A DNA stretch of 64,000 nt, taken from contig WHUX01000235.1 of the NCBI GenBank assembly GCA_015179025.1, positions 1 through 64,000 of the forward strand, in the 5' to 3' direction. Positions within the stretch are counted from its first letter, which is position 1, and each line of letters starts with the position of its first letter. Below the pieces are notes generated by a model that did not search any database, was not told where the DNA came from, and was given only the letters and a program-made list of their open reading frames with translations. The DNA is from Terfezia claveryi (taxonomy: Eukaryota; Ascomycota; Pezizomycetes; Pezizales; Pezizaceae). A program made the position numbers and the translations under genes. Shown here one piece after another: positions 56,472 through 64,000 of this stretch.

Positions 56472-57105
56472 CTATCCCCCCTTTAGGCTGGAGCTCCAGC
56501 GACTAGTAGGCTTGGGCACAACAACCGGCAAAATCAATACAGGAAATAACAACAACAAAGGCAACGATAAGGACTCCAACTCCAAACAACAACAAAGACC
56601 CATCACCTGCGTCACAGGTGATAACAGAGACAACAACTACAAGGACAAGAACCCCAACTCAGACATGGGCAGATCACTCAACTGGACGAGGCTTCCTCGA
56701 GTATCGCTAATGGAACAGGGAGACCAGATCCTGAGGATTTTCCAGGTCCTCAGCGGGTTGCCAGGTAGCCTCCTCATCCTCCACCCATTTAACCTTGTAC
56801 TGCAGATGCCCATACCTCTTTCGCGAGTCCAGCACTTCCTCCACCTCCCATTCCTCTTTACCTTCGATAACCACTGGAAGGAGTGGGGGGTGTTTCTGCC
56901 CTGGGAGGGGATCGTCAGCCGCTGGCTTAATTTCGGATATATGTACAACCGGGTGGCATTTGATGTCCTTAGGGAACCTCAATCGATAGGCATGAGTGCT
57001 CACAGCGGCCACCACCTTGAATGGACCCAGGAACTTATGGTCGAGCTTGCGAGATGGCCGTTCCGTTCGGAAGTGCCTGCTAGAGAGCCACACCTTATCT
57101 CCTGG
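56472..57105 (-). pseudogene. pol: pol of C: chromodomain tail
   Basis: Open from 57093 to 56707: W-L-S-S-R-H-F-R-T-E, H-A-Y-R-L-R-F-P-K, then the chromodomain E-W-E-V-E-E-V-L-D-S-R, Y-K-V-K-W-V-E, A-T-W-Q-P. The frame that fails in A by a one-base loss is intact here. A TGA/TAG stop follows L-F-H. Confidence 0.9.
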
Positions 57106-58130
57106 CTAATACCTGGGGGCTGGCAACCGTGATCCGTTGGCATACTCCACTTGCCTAGCTTGAGCATATACCAGTTCAGCTCTTAGGGTAGAATGCAACT
57201 CAGCAATTTCCATAGCGAACTCCTTAGCTGGGGTGTTCTCCCTAGCCTTATGCAGAGGTGCTAGAGAGTCCACGAAACGAGGGTGCCAGCCATAATTGGC
57301 CAGGAACAGGGAGGTTTGTAGAGACTCCGAGAAATAGTTGTTAGCGGCGAACTTACAGGTTGCCAGCAGCGAAAGCCAGTTGTTTTGCTGGTAATTGATG
57401 TATCCTCTCAGGTACTGCTCCATGATTGCATTCATTTGCTCGGACTGACTATCAGTTTGGGGGTAATACACCGTGGAGAGGTGTACGTTGATTCCTAGAA
57501 GCTCGTAGAATACTTTCCAGAAGTCCGAGACGAATTAGGGGCTGCGGTCCGAGACGACAGACTTGGGGAGACCATAGTAGCGGAATACATGGTTGAGGTA
57601 GAGGCTGGTGAGGTCCCAGGCAGAACAGGTATCATGGCAAGGTATAACATGCCTCATTTTGGTCAATCAGTCTACTACCATAAAAATAGTGTTAAACCCC
57701 AAATCCTCCAGCAACTCAGTCACAAAGTCCATGGTTAGGTGTTGCCAAGGCTGGTCTGGGATCTCCAGGGGCTTCAGGGTCCCATGAGGAGCGTGGCAGA
57801 GAGGCTTAGCATGCTTGCAAACGTGGCAGTTCTGTACGTACCACTCCACGTCCTTCCGTTGGTTAATCCATGTGTATTCCCTAGCCAGAAGCTCTAACGT
57901 TTTGGCCACTATAGAGTGACCTGCAACCAGGCTGTCATAGTGTTCCTTGATCAATCGAAGGCGCAGCTCTCCTTCCGGCATATACAGCCATTCGAGGTGG
58001 TAGAGGAGGCCTTCCTGAACAGTACACTCGGCTAGGGAGATCTTGTAGTAGTGGCGCTGCCCAGAATCCACTGCAGTGATAATTTCCTTGGCCAGGGGGT
58101 CATCCATATATGCCTGTCTCACTAGTTGTC
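57106..58130 (-). pseudogene. pol: pol of C: integrase
   Basis: Open pieces 58122-57667 (H-Y-D-S-L-V-A-G-H-S, C-H-V-C-K-H-A-K, T-M-D-F-V-T) and 57471-57106 (D-S-Q-S-E-Q-M-N-A-I), with stops between at former CAA/CGA/TGG codons. Catalytic residues D and E are still visible. Confidence 0.9.
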
Positions 58131-58473
58131 AGAGGTCAGCCTCAGCCTCAGCTTCCGCATCAGTTTCAGCCTCAGCTTCAGCTTCCGCATCAGCCTCAGC
58201 TTCAGCAAGGACATTGGCCGCCAGGTCAAGGTTTTCAGGCTTCAATACCACCTGATTTTAGTATTTTAGCCTTTCATCCCCCCCTTTAGGGAGATCTCGT
58301 TATCTTTGGGTTAATGCATCGGGCTCGCCCCCAGCCTTTCCTGGCCGGTATCTGATCTTGAAGTTGAACCGAGATGAGAACTCCACCCACCTAGCTTGCC
58401 TTCAGTTAAGCAGCTTGGTGGTTGTAATATACACAAGGTTTTTGTGGTCAGATAATACCTCGATTATCCCTTT
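58131..58473 (-). pseudogene. pol: pol of C: RNase H end and Ala-Glu linker
   Basis: RNase H end (58473-58300) and then a linker with A-E-A-E-A-D-A-E-A-E-A-E-A-E-T-D-A-E (58210-58135), from a GCTGAG repeat. The linker is shorter in D and almost absent in A. Confidence 0.8.
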
Positions 58474-59161
58474 TGTCACAACCGTGTTCTTAGTCTTGAT
58501 TTGACACTCGAACAGGCTTGTTCGGGTGTCGTGCTGTTTTGACACCTAAACAGGCTTGTTCGGGTGTCGTTGATGGGTTATTGTTATTGTTGCCCTCGGC
58601 ATCACCTGCGATGCAGGTGATGGGTTATTGTTATTGTTACCCTCGGCATCACCTGCGACGCAGGTGATGGGTTATTGTTATTGTTGCCCTCGGCATCACC
58701 TGTGACGCAGGTGATGGGTTATTGATATTGTTGCCTTTATCATCACCTGCGATCGCAGGTGATGGGTTATCGTTACCTTGTTTGGCTTCCGAGATAAAGG
58801 ATCTTGGGAAGCTTATTCCTTCTGTTGCCCTGGCCCGGAATTATGTATATATAGCCCCTGTCCCTCGTACTGTCGTTGGATCCCTATCCAATGTCTTGTA
58901 TACCTAATACAGGACCTTGCTTCTCTCTGCGAAGGTATACCTCCCTTGTACACCCCCTCGTCTTGCCGTGATCCATCGAGCAGCCCTGCAGCCCTGCTGT
59001 CTCCTACTACTCCCGCGTGCCTCGACCCCCCTCGCTCTTGCCCCCGTACTAAGCCTTTTCCCCTAGTCACACACATAGTATTCCTACATGTGTGTTACCT
59101 TAAGCCTTGCCCTAGCTCCGGCATACCCCATGGTCGCCTTGTCCCCAGAGCCCACGTTACA
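58474..59161 (+). repeat. 5' LTR of D
   Basis: 688 bp, TGTCACAAC...GTTACA. TATA box at 58846-58853. It lacks the TCTTGCC array of A but has the CATCACCTG palindromes that A lacks. Confidence 0.95.
58577..58768. repeat. Four ~47-bp palindrome units in LTR of D
   Basis: Units contain CATCACCTGCGA(T/C)GCAGGTGATG, a near-perfect palindrome, then GGTTATTGTTATTGTT. The last unit has CATCACCTGCGATCGCAGGT, fully palindromic. Similar decayed units are in the LTRs of B, and three in C. Confidence 0.9.
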
Positions 59162-59196
59162 CTACGTTGGATCACTCTGATCAACCGGTACGCTCA

Positions 59197-60432
59197 ATAG
59201 CTACCCAAGACTCCACTCTCACTGCTAGGTTTCGAGCCTGGCAAGCCCTGCCTATTCCTATGAACCAGGCCAACTTCGGCAGTTATCGCGAGACCATTAT
59301 CGACATATACCTTGCCGCGGATACCTTGGGCCAACGACTGGAATCAGCCATACATGAAGGCCAACAAAAACAGACCAGGACCAATGACGAGGTCACGATA
59401 CTCACCGAAGACCTCCTCTCATGCCAGGCCAACCTCGCCTCCTGCCAAAACAACCTCACGACCGCCCAGAACGACTTAATCAATGAAAGAAGAACCATCC
59501 AGACTCTGAATAGGGCCCTGGACACGATTGGAAGCCAAGCAGCTCCAGCACCCCAAGCATACCAGGCACCCAAAACCCAAAATCTCGCCACCCCACCAAA
59601 GTTTAATGGCGACAGGACTCGCCTGAAAGCCTGGAAAAATTCCATCAAGATCAAACTGAATAGGGATGCTGCAAAGTTCCCTACCATTCAGCACCGATTA
59701 GCCTATGTATATGGCCTACTGGAGGGCATAGCTTTGGACCAGGTCCAACTCTAAATGCTCGATGACCGCTTCAACCTCCCTGACGTTGCTGCTTTATTCA
59801 CAATCTTTGACCATGCTTTTGGAGACCCGGATCCCGTTGGTACAGCCACTCGTGCTCTCCAAGAATTAAAACAGAAAGGTCATGACCTCTCAGCGTATGT
59901 GGCCGAATTCTCAAGGTTGGCAGCAGAGGTGGAATGGAACGATCGGGTGAAGCGGGAACAATTCGAGGAGGGCCTCAATATTGAGCTCAAAAAGGCCCTC
60001 CTGCAATCTCCAGATGTCAAAACTCTCGACGAATACATTGATCAGGCATTAAAGATGGAGCAAAAATTGGCTAAGTTGAGAGCCCAGACCAGCGCCTCCA
60101 GTACCTATCGGCCTGCGAGAATACAGCACCCCCAGAGCCAAATGCAGCAACTGCGACCCCAGAACCCGAGCCCTCAGATCCAAGCTACGGCCAATAAGCC
60201 AGCCCACCCGTCCCTTGTAGCTGGCGGCACTACCCCCATGGATTTATCATCAGGAAGGCCCCGCCTGATACAAGAAGAGAGGGAACGTCGCTGCAACAAT
60301 TGGTTATGCATTGCCTGTGGAAAAGAAGATCACTTCATTGCAGCCTGTCCTTTGAGCAAGAATCACTCCCTGGCCATACATGCGGTGTCCGAGACCCCAG
60401 AGGAGTCGGGAAAAGCGGAGTCCCTTACCTAG
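59197..60432 (+). pseudogene. gag: gag of D, start lost and one stop
   Basis: The equivalent of A's ATG is ATA at 59197 (12 codons before the R-F-R-A-W-Q block, as in A). The frame then runs to TAA at 59752-59754 and on to TAG at 60430-60432. Contains a Gln/Asn coiled-coil-like N-terminal part (59380-59520), P-P-K-F-N-G-D-R, the capsid region, and the knuckle C-I-A-C-G-K-E-D-H-F-I-A-A-C (60307-60348). ATG to ATA is a G-to-A change. Confidence 0.9.
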
Positions 60433-60453
60433 TTGCTGACACTAGCAAGGGAC
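60408..60453 (+). promoter_or_regulatory. -1 ribosomal frameshift signal, gag-pol junction of D
   Basis: G GGA AAA (60408-60414), spacer GCGGA, stem GTCCCTTAC (60420-60428) with GCAAGGGAC (60445-60453). One pair is lost by a G-to-A change against A. The pol frame (frame 3) is -1 to gag (frame 1). Confidence 0.85.
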
Positions 60454-61358
60454 CTATTTTGGGTTATTTATCTTTGTCTGCGTTTTCTTTGCCTACATCT
60501 ATGTCTGTTGATGAGTCTTGCCTGTTTGGCGAGCACTTCGTTGTACCTATAACTGTCAAGTTCAATGATAAAACAGTGGTTACATCAGCTCTCATAGATT
60601 GTGGTGCTTTAGGAATAGCATTCATTGACTAGACCTTTGTCTGTAGAAAGTCTATACCAACCTCCAAGCTAAAAACCCCCCGCCTTCTTGATGTCATTGA
60701 CGGCCGCCCTATCTCTTCTGGGGCGATTACCGACCTCGCGTGCCTGCCCAGCGCCATGGGTGATCACTCGGAAGATATCCCAATTGTCGTAACCAAGCTA
60801 AAGTATCCAATTGTCCTTGGGATCCCCTGGCTTAGGATGCACGATGTATCAGTCAGCTTCGGCTCTTACACCCTGCGATTCAACAGCCCTTATTGCAAAA
60901 AACACTGTGGAGATCCAAAAACCACTGTCACTGGGCTGTGCGCATTGCCACCCCCAATAATCCACCCAACTCAGGTGGTACTCCCGCTTGCACACATCAA
61001 TGCCACCATTCCCCCTGTTTCCTTGCTTTCCCCGGTTACCCCTGTTCCCCCAGTCTCCCCGATATCCCCCACCCCCGCAAAACCCCTGAATATTAACTTT
61101 ATTGGAGCAGGGGCCTTCTCTCATCTCACCAGGAGGCATAAGCTCAAGGCACATACCCTCTCAATTTATGAGATCAATCTGAAAATTAACAAGACCAGGT
61201 CCAAGGAGGAGTGGAAATCCTTGGTTCCAGATTAGTACCATGAGTTTATTGATTTGTTCTCAGAGAAGGCCGCGGAAAAGCTTGCCCCCCATTGACCATA
61301 CGACCACACAATCCCGCTGATTGAAGGAAAAACTCCCCCTTATGGCCCCCTCTATGGA
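60415..61358 (+). pseudogene. pol: pol of D: protease and linker
   Basis: T-S-A-L-I-D-C-G-A-L-G active-site region (60583-60615, S to L by C-to-T), TAG at 60630-60632, then P-I-V-L-G-I-P-W-L near 60805, a Pro-rich linker, and TAG at 61233-61235. All in one frame. Confidence 0.9.
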
Positions 61359-62654
61359 ATGTCCCGAGTGGAATTGGAGGCCCTGAAGAAGTACCTAGAG
61401 GAGAACTTGAATAAGAGCTTCATTCGGCACAGCTCTTCCCCGGTGGGTGCTCCTGTATTGTTCGTGAAGAAATCGGATGGCTCTCTTCGGTTGTGTCTTG
61501 ATTATCGTGGCTTGAATGAGATAACGGTCAAAAACAGGTACCCCCTACCTCTAATCCAGGAGACATTAGCCAGGCTTTCTAAGGCAAAATGGTTCACTTA
61601 ATTGGACTTGAGAGGGGCGTACAACCTGGTACGGATCGCTGAGGGAGAGGAGTGGAAAACTGCTTTCTGGACATGTTACGGCCACTTCGAGTACAACGTC
61701 ATGCCCTTCGGCTTAACCAATGCCCCAGCCTCTTTCCAACACTTTATTAACGACACTCTGCGAGACTTCCTGGACATTTTCTGCACGGCTTACCTTGACG
61801 ATATTTTGATCTATTCAGATACTCTGGCAGAGTATAAAATCCATGTCAGGCAAGTCTTGAAGAAGCTGGAGCAGGCTGGGCTGTACCTTAAGCCTGAAAA
61901 ATGCGAATTCCACATCCAAGAAGTGAAGTACCTGGGCTTGATCATAACCATGGAAGGTATTAGGATGGACCCCGCCAAAGTTGCTGTAATCCAAGAGTGG
62001 GAAACCCCAGCCAATTTGAAGGATATGCAAGCCTTCCTAGGATTTGCCAACTTCTACCACCGATTTATCCTAGGATACTCAAGGATCGCGGTACCCCTGA
62101 CGGCCCTGACGAAGATGAAGGTAGAAGCTGGCTCACACCTGACGAAAAGGGCCTTCCACTGGACTCTAGAAGCCCAATCCGCCTTCCAGAACCTCAAGGA
62201 AGCTTTTTGCTCAGCACCAATCCTGGCCCATTTCAACCCCGAACAGGAGTGTGTCATCGAAACTGATGCCTCCGACTATGTCTCTGCAGGAATTCTGTCC
62301 CAGAACGACGATAACGGCATCCTCCACCCAGTGGCATACTTCTCAAAAAAGCACTCTCCGGCGGAGTGTAATTATGAGATCTATGATAAGGAGTTAATGG
62401 CCATTGTACGAGCATTCGAGGAGTGGATGCCACACCTGGAGTCAGCCAAGGGGATCATCGAGGTGCTATCTGATTATAAGAATCTTGAGTACTTCACCAC
62501 CACTAAGCTGCTGAACCGACGGCAGGCTAGGTGGTCGGAGTTCTTATCTCGATTCAACTTCAAGATCAACTATCGGCCTGGAAAGGCTGGTGGGAAACCA
62601 GATGCACTGACCAGGAGATCAGGAGATCTCCCTAAGGGGGGGATAAAAGGCTAA
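61359..62654 (+). pseudogene. pol: pol of D: reverse transcriptase and RNase H
   Basis: One frame with a single TAA at 61599-61601. RT motifs [31 protein letters not shown] (61792). RNase [16 protein letters not shown] (H to Y, C-to-T), P-D-A-L-T-R-R. From 61602 it is open for 350 codons. The frame changes by one base near 62636 (AAGGGGGGG against AAAGGGGGGG in A). Confidence 0.95.
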
Positions 62655-64000
62655 TATACCAGAACCAGGTGGTACTAAAGCCGGAAAATCTTGACCTAGC
62701 TGCCAACGTTCTGGCTGAGGCTGAGACTGAAGCTGAGATCATGGATGTTGAGGCTAATGCAGATGCTGCAAGTGATCTCCGACAACAGGTAAAAAGGGCA
62801 TACACAGAGGACCCACTGGCCAAAGATATTATCGCCACAGTGGATTCTGGCCAGCGCCACCACACCAAGATTTCCCTGGCCGAGTGTACAACTCAGGACG
62901 GCCTCCTCTACCACCTGGACCGCCTCTACGTACCTGCAGACGATGAGCTACGTCTGTGATTGATCAAGGAACACCACGACACACTGGCAGCAGGTCATCT
63001 TGGAGTGGCTAAGACGTTAGAGTTGCTGTCCAGGCAATATACGTGGATTGACCAACGGAGGGAAGTGGAGCAGTACATACGGAATTGCCATGTCTGCAAG
63101 CGTGCCAAACCCACCCGCCATGCTCCTTATGGTACCCTGAAGCCCCTGGAAGTCCCAGAATAAGCCTGGCAATACCTCACTATGGACTTCGTCACCGGAT
63201 TGCCGGAAGACTCAGGATTCAACGCCATCTTGATGGTAGTGGATCGGTTAACGAAAATGAGGCATGTAATACCCTATCGAGACACCTGCTCGGCCCCTGA
63301 ATTGGCATCCCTCTACCTGGATAATGTCTTCCGTTACCATAGCCTCCCAGTGTCGGTTGTCTCAGACCGTGGCCCTCAGTTCGTCACCGACTTCTGGAAA
63401 ACATTCTGTGAGCTGTTGGGTATCGAAGTACACCTGCCTATGGCATACCACCTTCAGACTGATGGCCAGTTACAATGTATGAACGCCATCATGGAGCAAT
63501 ATCTGAGGGCGTACATCAATTACCAGCAGAATAACTAGGTTTCATTGCTGGCCACCTGCGAATTCTCCGCCAACAACCACTTCTCGGTTACCCTGAAGAC
63601 CTCCCCATTCCTGGCCAATTATGGCTGGCACCCTCGGTTCGTAGACTCCCTGGCACCTCTGTGCAAGGCCAAGGAGAATGCCCCAGCTAAGGAGTTCGCC
63701 ACGCAGATTTCTGAACTTCACTCTACCCTGAAAGCTGAGCTGGGATATGCGCAAGCCAGGCAAGCCGAATATGCCAATAGATCACGGTTGCCAGCCCCCA
63801 AGTATCAACCAGGAGATAAGGTGTGGCTCTCCAGCAGGCACTTCCAGATGGAACGGCCATCTCGCAAGCTCGACCATAAGTTCCTGGGTCCATTCGAGGT
63901 GGTGGCTGCTGTGAGCACTCATGCCTATCGATTGAGGTTCCCCAAGGACATCAAATGCCACCCGGTTGTACACATATCGGAAATTAAGCCAGCGGCTGAC
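62655..64000 (+). pseudogene. pol: pol of D: integrase, incomplete at window end
   Basis: Linker with A-E-A-E-T-E-A-E (62715), zinc domain H-H-D-T-L-A-A-G-H-L-G ... C-H-V-C-K-R, catalytic D in T-M-D-F-V-T-G (63181), D in V-V-S-D-R-G-P-Q-F (63365), and the glutamate site, where S-E-R has become L-Q-C. Stops: TGA 62957-62959, TAA 63161-63163, TAG 63536-63538. Ends in H-V-V-H-I-S-E-I-K, before the chromodomain. Confidence 0.9.

Larger units (their letters stand above)
55750..58473 (-). mobile_element. Family 1 gypsy element C, 3' part
   Basis: Minus strand. LTR 55750-56471, polypurine tract, chromodomain, integrase and the end of RNase H ([12 protein letters not shown]), where element D begins at 58474. 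The other half of C should lie beyond D, outside the window. Confidence 0.9.
58474..64000 (+). mobile_element. Family 1 gypsy element D (runs off the window)
   Basis: 5' LTR, gag, frameshift signal and pol up to the start of the chromodomain region; the 3' end lies outside. Inserted in the RNase H region of C, in the opposite orientation. Decay is by C-to-T/G-to-A stops with one frame change, unlike A where single-base losses prevail. Confidence 0.95.

Noticed and set aside
1..64000. tRNA and rRNA genes, bacterial or phage genes
   Set aside because: No cloverleaf, rRNA motif, operon layout or ribosome-binding pattern was noticed on either strand.

Overview
The window reads as a gene-poor, repeat-packed stretch of a eukaryotic nuclear genome, most likely a filamentous ascomycete fungus. 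It is very AT-rich and almost wholly made of transposable elements nested in each other. Reading frames are broken mainly by CAA/CAG/CGA-to-stop and TGG-to-stop changes, the pattern expected from repeat-induced C-to-T mutation (RIP). The retrotransposons carry chromodomains. No housekeeping gene, tRNA or rRNA was recognised. The organism call is inference.

Four groups of elements dominate. Family 1 is a Ty3/gypsy chromovirus with separate gag and pol frames joined by a -1 frameshift signal: element A (4634-10960), B (16673-30521, heavily mutated, TSD CTACC), E (fragment near 14370-15205), C (55750-58473, minus strand) and D (58474 to beyond the window, inserted in C). Family 2 is a second chromodomain gypsy lineage with gag and pol in one frame and an unusual Cys/His-rich block between RNase H and integrase: F (43151-52370, TSD TCATC), G (3102-4633) and H (30790-33428). 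A dispersed repeat called H3R here (copies at 1224-3101, 33429-about 35350, a diverged one at about 12195-14345, and a scrap at 55441-55640) carries a histone H3-like gene and, in two copies, a convergent Gly/Ser-plus-acidic gene. A foldback family is made of giant imperfect palindromes: FB1 (17251-24784), FB2 (21841-23814, nested in FB1) and a decayed one at 15890-16395.

Layout. 1-1223 unassigned; H3R copy 1, interrupted by G, which is cut by A; an acidic-repeat remnant and a possible solo LTR; H3R copy 3 on the opposite orientation; gypsy fragment E; a small palindrome; B with FB1 in its 5' LTR and FB2 in FB1; H, broken in its gag by H3R copy 2; an unidentified minus-strand coding remnant with 20-residue repeats (35815-38434); an unidentified plus-strand remnant (39622-42562) holding a 1742-bp non-autonomous LTR element (TSD CTCTA); a hAT transposase gene (43012-55065) split by F; then C and D.

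The point of most interest is H3R: three copies of a divergent histone H3-like gene with an H3-type tail (copy 3 starts M-V-R-T-K-Q), a conserved 52-bp intron in two copies, and a loop 1 about 13 residues longer than in H3. The second is the foldback family, with ten collinear tandem units in each arm of FB1. The third is a textbook -1 frameshift signal (G GGA AAA, 5-nt spacer, 9-bp stem) conserved in two family 1 elements.
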